Part shown: piece after piece, positions 52,646 through 64,000 of the stretch
How positions within the stretch are numbered: the first letter of the stretch is position 1
Layout of the letters: each line of letters begins with the position of its first letter
Assembly (NCBI GenBank): GCA_009741485.1
Contig: CM019230.1
Location: 11,392,741 to 11,456,740, forward strand
Direction: 5' to 3'
DNA length: 64,000 nucleotides
DNA from: Malurus cyaneus samueli
Lineage: Eukaryota; Chordata; Aves; Passeriformes; Maluridae
Translations under genes and position numbers: made by a program
The notes under the pieces: generated by a model
The model's database searches: none
What the model was told of the DNA's origin: nothing
The model's input: the letters and a program-made list of their open reading frames with translations, nothing else

Positions 52646-53194
52646 ACTCCTAAACTGAAGCAGCAGATTCTCTGAAGAATGGTTCAGAGAAGCTGAGGAG
52701 GTAATAAATGATCAGAGGTGAGTAGGAGCAGATGGTTTCCATCCAGAAGGACCCAGCTGTGGAAGGGCAGCAGCACAGCTCAAGGGGGCAGCAGCAGGAA
52801 ACAACCGTGGGGGTGGGAAAAACCAGGGACTCGAAGTTGCAGCCCATTTCAGAGCTAAACTGGGGCTGTCAAGCCTGAGCTGGTGTGGGGTGGAGCTGCT
52901 GCTGTCCCCAGGAGCTGCCCCAGGCTGGGTTTGGGGCTGTGCTGGAGCAGTGCTGATGTCTGGGAGGGGTGGAACATGGGCCCAAGGGACCTGGCTGGGG
53001 CACAAGGAGCTGTCCCAGTTGTCCCCACTGACCCCAGGGATATCCCAAGCATGTGGAATCCTGCTCAGCACAGAGCAGGGGAAGCAGGAAGGGAGGAATG
53101 TCAGGAGTGGTGGCCTTTGCCTTCCCCAGGCACCACGGGCTGTGACAGAGCCCCTGGGGGTGGCTGAGCCCCTGCCCACCCGGGAAATGGGGAA

Positions 53195-53365
53195 TGATTT
53201 CCTTGGTTTGCTTCCTTGCCTGAGTGGGTTTGGCTTTTCTATTAAATTGTCTGGATCTCAACCCACGGATTTTCTCACTTTAACCCCACATTCTGCCCCA
53301 TCCCACCCCCAGGCAGGGAGGGAGCAGCACGAGGGGCTCAGGTGCCATCAGGGGTTAAACACAGC
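53195..53365 (+). mobile_element. ERVK-type LTR end fragment
   Basis: TTTTCTATTAAATTGTCTGG, ATCTCAACCCACGGATTTTC, TCACTTTAACCCC, CCCCATCCCACCCCCAGGCA, then GGGGTTAAACACA, is the R/U5 end of a common songbird ERV LTR. The 5' part is missing or unrecognised. Confidence 0.65.
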
Positions 53366-54220
53366 AGCTCACCCCCATCAGCTCCTTCAGGACTGCAGAG
53401 GGGAGCTCCCCAGGCACCCCAGCACCAGGCACAGCCCTGCACAGGGAGGAATTGCCTCTGTGAGGTCAGGGTACCCCCGGGTTAGGATTTCCATCAATAC
53501 CAGCCATTCATCTTCCCACTGCAGGTAAAAGGGAAGCTCTCACAGGCTCCCAACCAGCCAAAACACAGGTAACAGCACTGGGAAACTGCTGATGGAGTTT
53601 CAGCTCCTCACCGTATCAAAAGTCATCTGAAAGAGCAAATGATTAGTGAGCTGACAAAATTACTCATAAGACAAAGTCATTCAGAGTCCTGAAAATCAAG
53701 CCTGCTGGTGAAGAACGGCAGGAGGATGCCATCATTCTCAGTGACTGGCAATGACGCTGCAGAAGAAATTCACTGGTGATAGATGTAAAGTAATGCACTC
53801 AGGAAAACAACCCCAGCTACAGATAGACACACTGATGGGTTCAAAATTAACTATTAGCACTCAGGGAAGAGATCCCAGAGCCCTCACGGTTATTTCCTGC
53901 AAATAACAGTTCGATGCTTAACAATGCAAAGGCAATCTAAGGAACAGAGAATAAAACTGCAAACATTATTTTGCCACTCCATAAATCCCTGGTGGGCCTT
54001 CATCTTGTGAACAGCACCCGGTTCCCACTCCTCTTAAATCCAAAAGGATTTAACTCCCACAGAAGGAGACACTTCATCAATAAGGACTCACTCATTTGGA
54101 GAGAGCAGAGGGGTGCAGGATGAACAGAGCAGGCTGCACGCTTTGAAAGAGAAGTGCAAGTGCATTTTCACATGACACAGAACTAAACTGCCAATTTACT
54201 GCTCCAGGGTGTTTGGGGAG
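53366..54220. other. Unassigned intron DNA
   Basis: No feature identified. Confidence 0.45.
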
Positions 54221-54224
54221 TTGA

Positions 54225-54470
54225 GAGAATCACAGAGTGGAGCTGAGCTTAACATCACAGAGAGAAACACAGAGTGGTAAATGCTGGAAAAAAACTCTTT
54301 AAAATCACCAAATCCAACCACCACCACCACCATGCTCACCATCAAACCAAGTGCCACATCCATGGGGTTTTTGAACACTTCCAGGGATGGTGAGTCCATG
54401 ACTGCCCTGTGCCAACATCCCTGCACATTTGCACCATCCCTACCCCCTTTTCCTGAGATGGTGGATGTGC
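54225..54470 (-). repeat. CR1 LINE 3' fragment
   Basis: GAGAATCACAGAGTGG, AATGCTGGAAAAAAACTCTT, ATCACCAAATCCAACC with a CCACCACCACC run, then GAACACTTCCAGGGATGGTG, is antisense CR1 3' sequence. Confidence 0.75.
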
Positions 54471-54605
54471 CTGTGCCAGGCAGGAGCTGGGCTGGCAGCA
54501 CCTCGGGCTGTCTGTGGACTGGTGCCACAGAAGGACACCCTGGGAGCCCCTCATGGGGGACACAGAAACCTCCCCTGGCTATTCTGGTGGAGGGTTCAGC
54601 TGCTT

Positions 54606-54667
54606 TTTGTGAGGTTTCAGGTGTTTTTTCTGAGGTTTCAGGTGTTTTTTCTGAGGTTTCAGGTGCC
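54606..54667 (+). repeat. 21-bp tandem repeat, three copies
   Basis: Unit TGAGGTTTCAGGTGTTTTTTC, in phase three times; the next unit diverges after CAGGTG. Confidence 0.92.
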
Positions 54668-54899
54668 TCTGGTGAGCTGCATATGGAAAGAGCTCCTTCA
54701 GGCACTGGGACAGAGATGTGGCTATCACTGACTCTTACCAGGATCTGAACCTGCTGGAAGGATGGGTCAGCACTCACATGGACCACAGGGTATGAGACAA
54801 GAGAATTGTTGTTTGGGGAAGCCATGGACACTTTGCTGCCTCCAGTTTTGTTGCCCCAAATTGGATTTTCATGGCTGAGGAGCAATATTTGTTATTGGG

Positions 54900-55925
54900 A
54901 ACTGCAGAAATTCAGTTCCCTCACCTGAAGTGATTTAGGGTTATGCTCACATGATGTGGATGAAACGGAGTCTGGGGTGTGGGGGGAGATGAGGAGGAGA
55001 TGCCTGGACAAAGGGATCGTGGTCTGGGGCTGCTTCCTCACAAACAAGGACTGTGAGGAGCAGTAGACAAAATGCAATTACACCTGAGTGCTGCTGCAGG
55101 GCTGGCCTGATGCACTCAGGATTTCAGGGTTTCAGGATTTCAGGAGATGAGATCATCCCCAGGGCCCAGACAACCAACTCACTCTACAAACACAAGTCAA
55201 ACACAATCAGGCAGGAGTGGACTCAAACCTGCAACCAAAGTGCTTCCAACACCACAGAGATTTAATAAAACAGGGAAAGAGCTCAACAAAATATCAAAAG
55301 AAAAATCATGCATTAAGTATCAGTTTAATCATAGCCTGCATACCTGACCTTAAGTGTTTTCATCTCTAATTGGTAGTTTCTTCCCACATCTGCTTTTGTG
55401 GTGTTAGATGGCTCAAAAATAATTGCTTTTGCTTGTGTTGACATGACATCAGTGATCTTTATTTGTGGTATCACTGCCTGCTAACAGCCAACTTTGGGAA
55501 TATTTCCAATCCAGCGATAATTGAGTGCATTTATAACCCGTCCTTTTGAGACAGAAGGGATGAAAAAGAGGAATATGTGCAACAAAACATAGGCTGGTCC
55601 TAAGGATTCATGATTCAACTGAGTGTATCTGCCCAGGGCAGGCGGAGATGCCATGCAAGGGATTCACAGCTTTGAAGGAAACTTTGAAAATTAATTCTCA
55701 GCAGTCAGATACCAAAACCTGAGAGAACACAGCTAATGAGAGCCCACACGGTCACAGTAATTGAGTGATGTGTCAATTATCAATACGAGCCCACACAGGC
55801 ACTGCTGCCTGAACACCAAGCACAGCTCACCTACTGGTCCCTCGAAAAACCCTTTTTGTGCTTGTTTTGGACCCCACTTCCCCCCAGTGCCATGGGCGAC
55901 CCCCAGACCCTGTTCAGGACAAAGA
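54900..55925. other. Unassigned intron DNA
   Basis: No feature identified; 55250-55780 is AT-rich and free of visible repeats. Confidence 0.45.
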
Positions 55926-55928
55926 GGG

Positions 55929-55992
55929 GCTCAGCCAGCCTGTCCACCCCTCTGCTCAGCCTGTCCACCCCTCTGCTCAGCCTGTCCACCCC
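55929..55992 (+). repeat. 21-bp tandem repeat, three copies
   Basis: Unit CAGCCTGTCCACCCCTCTGCT repeats, with the third copy partial. Confidence 0.92.
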
Positions 55993-56283
55993 TTCCTGCC
56001 CTCCCTACCCTCTGTCCCTAAACCCCACCCCGAGCAGCCCCACGCCCTCCTCATCCCAAACCCCCAAAGACACATTGACCCCATGCACCCCAAAGCAATG
56101 AAGGATTTATCACAGCTCTTTCTTAGCCCAAAAATTGGAATGGAGCAGGTGCTGCAGCCCCTGCCCTGGGGATCCCAGCTCACACCAGGGCTGCAGCAGT
56201 GGGCAGTGGTCAGTCCACAGCCGGCCGGGGCAGTGCAGGATGGGGCCAAAGGCTGCTGGGACAAAACCAGCCTGAAACACTAT

Positions 56284-56852
56284 CCCCTGCACGCTGACCA
56301 TCAGCACTGACCACTGACACCCTGACACTGACCATCAGCACTGACCCACTGACCATCAGCACTGACCATCAGCACTGACCACATTGACCATCCCTGCACA
56401 CTGACCATCAGCACTGACCAACTGACCATCCCCTGCACACTGACCATCAGCACTGACCAACTGACCACTGCACACTGACCATCAGCACTGACCAACTGAC
56501 CACCCCTGCACACTGACCATCAGCACTGACCACTGACCACCCTGCACACTGACCATCAGCACTGACCACTGACCATCCCCTGCACACTGACCATCACACT
56601 GACCACTGACACTCACACTGACCATCAGCACTGACCCACTGACCATCCCCTGCACACTGACCATCAGCACTGACCAACTGACCATCCCCTGCACACTGAC
56701 CATCAGCACTGACCCACTGACCATCAGCACTGACCACACTGACCACAATGACCATCAGCACTGACCACACTGACCATCAGCACTGACCACACTGACCACA
56801 ATGACCATCAGCACTGACCACACTGACCACAATGACCATCAGCACTGACCAC
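56284..56852 (+). repeat. CTGACC-type minisatellite, about 570 bp
   Basis: Built of ACTGACCATC and AGCACTGACC sub-repeats, with an irregular higher-order unit near 39 bp that adds CCCCTGCAC. The right end simplifies to a short ACTGACCACA/ATGACCATCA pattern. The translation on the minus strand is VLMVSVQG-like and is not a protein. Confidence 0.95.
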
Positions 56853-56965
56853 ACTGCCCTTCCCCTGCCTTCTGCCCATTCCCTGCCCTCTGTCCGTCCC
56901 TGCTGCCCACCCCCATTGCCATCCCCCTTTCTCCGCTGGGTGGCTCAGGGCAGCCGCTACGGGGT

Positions 56966-57105
56966 GAGGGTCTGTGGGGTCTGTGGGGTCATGGGGTCCG
57001 TGGGGTCCATGGGGTCTGTGGGGTCCGTGGGGTCTGTGGGTCTGTGGGGTCCGTGGGGTCCGTGGGGTCTGTGGGGTCCGTGGGGTCCGTGGGGTCTGTG
57101 GGAAG
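56966..57105 (+). repeat. 9-bp G-rich array, (GGGGTCYGT)n
   Basis: About 15 units of GGGGTCTGT and GGGGTCCGT, each with a run of four G. It lies 110 bp after the CTGACC array. Confidence 0.95.
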
Positions 57106-57557
57106 GGCTGGGCTGCACCTGCAGGACCATGGCAGCCCAGTCCCTCTCTCTGGGACTCTCTCACGAGCCCCTTGCTGTGTTTGCACCTCTCAAGGCAGCG
57201 AGCACATCACAGGACAAAGGCGTTGCCGTGGTAACCATCAGAAATAGCATCACATGCACACAGAGCAGCACACGCTCCCCTCGCTGGGGACCTGCCCACT
57301 TCTGAGAGAACCCCTCTCCATCAGCCCCCGTCACAAATCCCCTCTGGAACAAGGAGAGCTGGTGTTTGTACAAAGTCTCATTCTCAGGTGAGATCCCTTG
57401 GAAAACATTCCCTGCTGTTCCATCACTCAGCCAGCCAGGCTGCACAGCCCAGCTCACTGCATCGTGCTGGGGGACCCAAAGGGACAGGGAAGGGCATTGC
57501 TCTGCCCAGGGCATGGGGGGGCATGAGATGGAACCAGCCTGGACTGGGACGTGGTGC

Positions 57558-57905
57558 CACAGAATCCCAGAGCCATGGAATGGTTTGGGTTGGAAGGGTT
57601 GAAAGCTCATCCCATCCCACCCCTGCCATGGCAGGGACACCTCCCACTGTCCCAGGTCACTCCCAGCCCCAATGTCCAGCCTGGCCTTGGGCACTGCCAG
57701 GGATCCAGGGGCAGCCACAGCTGCTCTGGGCACCCTGTGCCAGGGCCTGCCCACCCTCCCAGGGAACAATTCCTTCCCAATATCCCATCCATCCCTGCCC
57801 TCTGCCAGTCTAAAGCCATTCCCCCATGTCCTGCCACTGCCTGCTCCTATAAAGAGTCTCTTTCCCTCCCCAGTCAGGGGAAGGACCCAGCACACCAGAG
57901 CAAAC
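57558..57905 (-). repeat. CR1 LINE 3' fragment
   Basis: Antisense order CACAGAATCCCAGAGCCATG, GGTTTGGGTTGGAAGG, CCATGGCAGGGACACCTCCC, CAGCTGCTCTGGGCACCCTG, then AAAGCCATTCCCCCATGTCC. Confidence 0.92.
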
Positions 57906-58084
57906 ACAAATAACCCATCCTTCAGCCTCTCCTCTGACCCCATCTGCCCCTCTTGTCCTGCCCATGAGGTTCCCTGCTCTCTGGCTGGGTCAGACTGATC
58001 AGCTCTGCCCCACAAACCAGGGCTCTTCTCTGCTCCTCCTCAGAGGGAAGCACCCGTGTCCATGAGAAGACATGGAAGGAAATG

Positions 58085-58330
58085 GCCTTACATCATTCTA
58101 GGAGGTTCAGATTAGATATCAGGGGAGAAAATAATCATTGAAAGAGTGGTCAGGCAGTGGAACAAGTCGCCAGTGAGGTTGTGGGGTCGCTGTCTCTGGA
58201 AGTGTTGCAGGGGCTGCTGGATGTGGCACTTGGGAATAAGGCTGAGGGGTGATGATGGCAGTTCTGGGGTCACAGTGGGACTGGATGGTCCCAAAGGTCT
58301 CTTTCAACCTGGATGATTCTGTGATCACAG
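58085..58330 (+). repeat. CR1 LINE 3' fragment
   Basis: Sense order TTCAGATTAGATATCAGGGG, GGTCAGGCAGTGGAAC, GTCTCTGGAAGTGTTGCAGG, ending CAACCTGGATGATTCTGTGA. Confidence 0.88.
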
Positions 58331-58694
58331 CATCTGTCCAGAAATGCTGAATGAGATCTGGAGGTTGGGTGAGCATTTCTCCCTCCAGGAATGAGAATAG
58401 GCCATGGCTGGCAGGGAAATGGGGCTGTCCTGAGTCAGAGGCTCCGTGCCAGACCCCAATGTGTGCTGTGAGCGGGCAATGTCACACACAGGACATCCCA
58501 GAACTGTTCTGGGCACCAGCACGGGCTGGGCTGCCCTGCTGGAGCAGCTCTGAGGGGCAGCACCTGCAATCCTGGGGGACAACGAGCTGTCCCTGAGCCA
58601 GCAGAGTGTCCTGGGAGCAGTGGGATCCTGGGGGAAAACAGGAAGAGCATTCCCTGGCCCTCTGCTCTGCCCCTGGAGCTGTGTCCAGTCCTGG

Positions 58695-59155
58695 TCTTCC
58701 CAGCTCAGGGACCACAGGGAACTACTGGAGAGGGTCCAGTGAGGGTCATGAAGATGATGAGGGGATTGAGGAAGGGCTGAGGGAGCTGGGGCTGCTGCCC
58801 CTGCAGAAGAGACAACCCCGAGGGGACCTTTCCCATGAGCACAAACACCTCAGGGGCGAGAGCAGAGCAGCCAGGGCTGGACTGACCCCAGCGGTGCCCA
58901 GGGACAGGACAGGGACAGCGGCACAAAGGGACCCCCTGGAGGTTCTGCCTGAGCTTGAGGAGGAATTTCTCCTCCGTGAGGGTGGCAGAGCCCCAGGATG
59001 GGCTGCCCAGAGAGGATGGGGGGCTCCTTCCCTGGGGAGATCCAGACCCACCTGGGTGGGATCCTGTGCTCCAGAGAATCCTGCTGAGCAGAGGGGCTGG
59101 AGATGATCTCCAGGGGTCCTTCCAACCCCACCCTTGCTGGGATTCTCTGATTTAT
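58695..59155 (+). repeat. CR1 LINE fragment
   Basis: Sense order CTGGAGAGGGTCCAGTGAGG, GTCATGAAGATGATGAGGGG, GAAGGGCTGAGGGAGCTGGG, then CTTGAGGAGGAATTTCTCCT, ending GCTGGGATTCTCTGATTT. It is longer towards the 5' end than most copies here. Confidence 0.88.
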
Positions 59156-59640
59156 CATACAGTGACCAATCTCACAATTTTCTCCAGAAGCTCACTGTTA
59201 TTCAATTTAATACATGAACCTGGCTCAGTGAAGCAGCAACCTGGGAAAATGGAAAGATGCTCAAGAATTAAATTAACTTGATCACAAAGAGAGGGAAGTG
59301 ACACTTTGGCTAATGGATGAAGACTACAATTAAATTGGGAATATCTAATGTCTGAACTCTTCCCTGCACCAGTGCATTCTAACATGCATCTGAACAAATA
59401 CAAACAAATTTCTCTGTGTCTTTGCCATTAAGCTGATAAACCCTATTTGGGGACCGTGATGGCCACTGGATCAGCAAAAGGCTTCTGGGAGGGGAGCAGG
59501 GCAGCACAGTTTGTGCTAACTCATAGCTCAGCGCTCCCTGGAGTGCCAAACTCCTGCCTCCCTGCACAGAGGAGACTGCAGGCAATGGAAAATCCACATC
59601 CATGGATAACCTGGGACTAAAGCAGAGCTTAAACCTGTGG
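59156..59640. other. Unassigned DNA
   Basis: No feature identified. Confidence 0.45.
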
Positions 59641-59644
59641 GAAA

Positions 59645-59833
59645 GCAGAGATCACAGAGTCACTGGGGCTGGAGACACCTCTGGCATCCCCCAGTCCCAG
59701 CCCTCTGCTCACAGCAGGGTCTGGCACTGCCTGTGGCCCAGGAACATGTTCAGGTGCCTGCAGGGTGTGTCCTAAGGATTAAAATGCCACAAACTCTGTG
59801 GACAACGTCCTCCAGTACTTGGCCATTCACAAC

Positions 59834-59870
<37 letters not shown>

Positions 59871-60085
59871 TAATTATGTTTAAATGGAATTTCCTGGATT
59901 TCAGGTTGTCCCCATTACCCCTTGTCCTGTTACCAGACACCACTGGGGAGATTCTGCCCTTCACTCCCCAACATCCAATGTGATGGAACCCACAGGTCAT
60001 CTCTTCTCAAGGCTGAAAATCCCCAGCACTGCACAGAGCCTCACCAGAGCCCCTCCAGCTGTGGGTCCAGCTATTCCTGTCCCCA
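59645..60085 (-). repeat. CR1 LINE fragment interrupted by poly(A)
   Basis: An antisense 3' piece (59645-59770; GATCACAGAGTCACTGGGGC) and a more 5' piece (59890-60085; CCCATTACCCCTTGTCCTGT, CTCAAGGCTGAAAATCCCCA) are separated by about 120 bp with a run of 30 A at 59838-59867. Confidence 0.7.
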
Positions 60086-60129
60086 GGACAATGAGGAGCA
60101 ATGAGCTGTGCCTGCCCTTCCAAACAGAG

Positions 60130-60400
60130 TGCTGTTGGCACAGGGGGAAGGTGCCGAGTGTCAGCCCTTTGTTATCTCACAGCACAACCCTCGAGACTCT
60201 CTCTCCAGAATGTCCCATGGTTCTTCCACAAATGCTCCTAAGCTGGTATCCCAAACATCTCCTTTTAAGCAGCTACCCCCTGGATTCTTCATGGCAGCTG
60301 GAGAGCATTAAGGTCTCAAAAATCCTCCTCTGTTGGTAACCAAACGTCTCCTTTTACGGCAGCTGAGCTCTTTTACCTTTTTCTAGTTAGTTACAAATCT
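60130..60400 (-). mobile_element. LTR-like repeat, family R1
   Basis: Blocks AGGGGGAAGGTG, GTCAGCCCTTTGTTATCTCA, GGTTCTTCCACAAATGCTCC, AAACATCTCCTTTTAAGCAG, GGTAACCAAACGTCTCCTTT and GCAGCTGAGCTCTTTTACC match 39205-39500 in reverse. Confidence 0.65.
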
Positions 60401-61611
60401 CTATTTCTTGTTGTAAAATGTCACACACAGAAGTTGCTTATCGATAACATCCAAGGCCACAGGGAGAGGCTTGCCACAGAATGCTCCCCCTGGGAGGGTG
60501 TGGAAGGTTGTTCCCTGGGTCTGTGGGAAATGTGGTGTCTGTGCCACCCCAAGCTCATGAGCTGTGTGTTCCCCTGCCATCCTGCCCTGGGATAACACCC
60601 TGCTCTGGCCAGCTGCTCCATCAGTGCAGCCTCAGAGACACAGCTGGGGAGGATGGAAACCCAGAGGAACCAGCAGAGGCCAGGGGTGATGGTTCTGCAT
60701 GCTGAAGACCCCCAAAAGGAGCTGCTGCAGCCCTGATGGCACCCCCAGGATGCTCCAGATGGATCTGCTCAGGTCACCTTCCCCCCAGAGCCGCTGCTGC
60801 AGCCCCCAGGCACCTCCTCCCTTTAAAGCCATGGAACAGGCTTTAAAGAAACCAATCTCCTCCCACTGGAATATGCTTCCTGTGCTGTTTCCTTGGGTTT
60901 CTGCACTCCAGCTGCTGGGATTGCCCCGGGCTGGTGCTGCAGGGCTGTGCTCTGCCCTCCCACTGCTGGGAAAAGTGCTGGGCTGACCCCACAGGACGGG
61001 GGTGCTTCTCACCCAGGTAACTCCATCTCACATCTTGGCAAACAGAGAAAGTCGGTTTGCTCAGGGCAAAAGGGATAGAGAGAAACTCAAAATCCCTGGG
61101 AAGGAAATCTGTTTTCTGGCTGAATGACCCACAGAGAATTCCACTCGACAGAACCTGCAGTTCTCCCACACTTGCCAATAAGAATACAAAACCTAATCAA
61201 ATTTTCCTTCCAGCCTGAGAGGAATATCAAAGTAGGAGGACTGAGCTACCAATATGTGCATTTTTTTTCCATCTGCATATTCCTGGTGGATTTGGTGGAT
61301 TCCCAGAGTGCCAGAGCAGTGGGTTCACGTATTTGAGAAAACCCGCTTTAAAATAAATTTTGGGTCTGCTCTTTGCCTCAGCCCCCTCCTCATGGGTAGG
61401 GGCATGGACAGTGGGAATCATTGTTAACAGCAGCTCAGGTGGGACCTCCACAGTGACCAGACTCTGCAGGCTCCTGCCTGCTGGGGACCAGCACAGAGCC
61501 ATGGCCCACCCCGACAAAACCAACCAAGAGATTTCTGGCACTTCTTTCCTTAAGCAGAAAATGTCCATTTGTCAGACCTGAGACCTACAAGCCAAGGGAT
61601 GACTTCTGTGA
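60401..61611. other. Unassigned DNA
   Basis: No exon, repeat or RNA gene identified. Confidence 0.45.
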
Positions 61612-61730
61612 CTTAGGATCATGGAATGCTTGGGGTTGGAAAGGACCTGGAAGCTCATTCAGCTCCAACTCCCTGCCACGGACAGGGACAACTTCCACTA
61701 GAACAGGTTACCAGGGAAAAAATTCCCCTT
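61612..61730 (-). repeat. CR1 LINE 3' terminal fragment
   Basis: GGATCATGGAATGCTTGGGG, TTGGAAAGGACCTGGAAGCT, then CCACTAGAACAGGTTACC, is the antisense of a CR1 3' end. Confidence 0.8.
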
Positions 61731-64000
61731 TTTTTCTGTTTCTTTTTTTCTTTACTTTGAGTTATTCTGGAATAGTCAAACATCTGCACTGGTATTTGCA
61801 TCATGAAAAATAAAATCTTGTTTCCTCCCTACCCCAAAAAAAGTTCTCTTTGCTAGAAGTGGTAATTAATGAGGGCAAAAATAAAAATTGAAAAAAATAA
61901 ACATGAAAAAGCAAAAACCCAAAACCCCAAAAAACTCAAAACCCAAAAAAACAGTAACTGGTGCAGAAGAGGGGAGCTGTTCATGTAGGAGCTGTGATTG
62001 CTGGAGGTATTTTGTGCACCTGACTCGTTCATTGGACTTTAACACTTTCAGGAGTGGGGCTGCAGCCATGTACCTTCCCCAGGTTCCTTCTCATGCCTCA
62101 GCCTGGTGGGAGATCCATGACTGCTCCCAGCTGAACACGGGCTGCAAAACTGTCCTTGCAGCCTCAGGGTCCCCTTTTTCTGCTTCTCCTGCTCTGTACA
62201 GATGAGCCCATGTGTTACCCAGCCCCTGGAATCAGGTCTGTGGGGCCACATCCTGCTGAGGGGCCCCAAAATGATGAGCCACCCCTGCCTTCTCTGTCCC
62301 CTGCACTGCAGTGGCCACCAAGCATTTGTGCAGCCTGTCCCTCCAATCTTCTCCTTTGGCTCACCTGGTTACACAAAGGAAGGTCCAAACCCTCCTGCCT
62401 ACAAGAAGGGTCCTGGGGAAAAATATGATTTCATGATGATGCCAATATCTAAATCTGTGTAAAGCTTTGTTCAGCCTTTCAAGCTGCCATTTCACCCCTG
62501 TCCTGCCCCTGCCTCCAGCTGATACCTTCCATCAGTCCTCACCAACACTTCAAACCACCTTTGATAAGTGACGTTGGAAGCTCAGTGCTGACATCTGAAC
62601 TGAAAGTATCAGGACCTTATCATGGCCAGGAAAAGCTGCTTTAAAGCCCTCCAAACCTGTGAAGTGTTGCTAAGGAGACCCAGAGGCTGATCCCGCTATC
62701 AAATGGGTTTTTGTGGAGCTCCAAGATCAGGCTCAGCTGCTCAGGGCTAATGATAGCAAGAGAGCAGCTGCTGGGTTTGTTCTGGGTTTGTCTCTGCAGC
62801 CCTCAGCTAAAAAAGTCTCCTTCGAAGAGCTGCACTTTGGCCTTGGGGGCTCCTGTTTTCCAGTTGGACCATTTGTAGAGAAATATTTCAGCCATGGGCT
62901 TCACTCTCTCCTCATCTGTCACCACCCTGTGCCAGGGCTCTGCAGAGCTGAAGCCACCAGACAGGAACAGCAACAGTGCTAAAGGAGCAGGGAGCTGCTG
63001 GCCAGGCTCTGCCAGGGGAGGGGGGTTATCTGCCCACGGAAACGAAAGGTTGGGTGACTTTCTGCTGTTAAAACTAGTCATTCATGAAAATTTCCATTTT
63101 CAGAGTAAGCTAAGATGCTCTGAAATTGGCAGGACAGACATGGATGGTTTTGTCTTCATTTTGCCTCTTGCCCTGTCAGAAAGCAACAGGACTGAGAGGA
63201 AGTGGCCCCAGGAGAGCAGCCCTTGCCAGCACAGCAGGGATCCTGTTCCTGTAATCCAATAACAACCTCCCAGCTACCTCAATATCCCTGAACTCCCACA
63301 AACCTCATTCCCCAGCTCCTTAGTGCTCAGAGTACTCCACTCTCATCATGCCTGGTCCCAGTCAAGGGTCAGTAATGAGCCACATGTGAAAAAGTCACCT
63401 AGATTGTCCTGAAGAACATTGTGTGTGAGCACAAGGATGATTCAGGGACTGGAAGGGAAGCTCTGCCCCACCTGAGCTGAGCTGCCGTCAGGGGACAGCA
63501 AAATAGAGAAGCAAACTGAACAGTTGCTTTTTGTTTGCCCAAAAACAAATGGAAATCTGGGGATAACTGTCCTGTGGGTGGGATACAGACTTCAATTAAT
63601 GAGTTTAATTAATCTGGGTAAAATTACCCTGAGTGCCTCCTGAGAGCTGCCCTGTCCTCCCTTTTATTATTAATGCAATGATCCACAAATCCTGGGACAG
63701 GGACAGCTGTAAAACGAGTTGTCTGTGCCATTCCAAATCTCGTACAAACAATCCTGGAACTGTTTGTGAGGTGTTTGTCATCCAAAGCCTTGCAGGAAAG
63801 CTCTTTCCCCGATAAACCACATGGCAAATATTGCTGTGATCTCCCTCTGACTGCGAGGGCAGGGGAATCCTTTGGGGGACCCCTCCTCACTGGCTCTCAC
63901 AGGGAGGGGTCTGGTTATGATTTTGCCAAAGCTCAGGTTTTCAGCACTGAGAAAGTGGCTCTAAAGCACAGTTTGTCCCAAGGGTGCTGCCCTGCCATGG
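61731..64000. other. Unassigned DNA to window end
   Basis: An A-rich stretch at 61870-61950 is the only visible feature. No dynein exon was found here on the minus strand: the expected block ending near GHWVILQ is absent. Confidence 0.45.

Noticed and set aside
53381..53403. Possible minus-strand mini-exon with AG and GT borders
   Set aside because: It is only about 20 nt, and its translation does not match the expected dynein AAA6 sequence before NIHLVAKW.
1..64000. CRISPR array or phage-type direct repeats
   Set aside because: The tandem repeats have no unique spacers of constant length, and all other evidence points to a bird nuclear genome.

Overview
This is vertebrate nuclear DNA, almost certainly from a bird and probably a songbird. 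The evidence is the density of CR1 LINE 3' fragments and solo LTRs of types common in passerine genomes, together with a single intron-rich gene. There are no bacterial-style operons, CRISPR arrays, tRNA genes or rRNA genes that I can see. Nearly all the open frames of 60-250 codons fall inside CR1, LTR or minisatellite sequence and are not genes.

The one gene I can support is the 3' end of an axonemal outer-arm dynein heavy chain on the minus strand, best matched to DNAH9. Seven exons lie at 50868-50641, 44179-43988, 43668-43477, 42739-42569, 39815-39633, 28356-27967 and 21948-21721, with the stop codon at 21723-21721. Joined, they encode the last 527 residues: the end of AAA6, the AAA lid and the dynein C-terminal domain. 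Every junction has AG/GT sites, and all six introns, plus the acceptor of the first visible exon, are phase 0. The preceding exon is not found in the remaining 13 kb, so that intron runs past the right edge.

Layout. 1-13789: repeat-rich DNA dominated by a 5-kb inverted duplication (arms 1819-6829 and 8767-13789). Its 1.9-kb spacer contains a 0.6-kb GA polypurine tract. Arm 2 is cut off by a 25-N gap, and a 33-bp sequence lies both directly before arm 2 and directly after the gap, so a fold-back assembly error must be considered. 13815-21110: intergenic DNA with CR1 pieces. 21111-21720: presumed 3' UTR of the dynein gene. 21721-50868: the dynein gene, whose introns carry LTRs, CR1 copies, a 293-bp hairpin element with LTR-like ends, and three large minisatellites, one interrupted by a 782-N gap. 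50869-64000: upstream intron with AT-rich DNA, a CTGACC-type minisatellite, a G-quadruplex-prone 9-bp array and more CR1.

The most notable observations are the giant palindrome with its gap signature, two direct LTR copies that bracket one in-frame exon, the 293-bp hairpin element with a 5-bp target duplication, and two single-N joins that sit between identical flanking copies. I found no convincing new multi-gene system.
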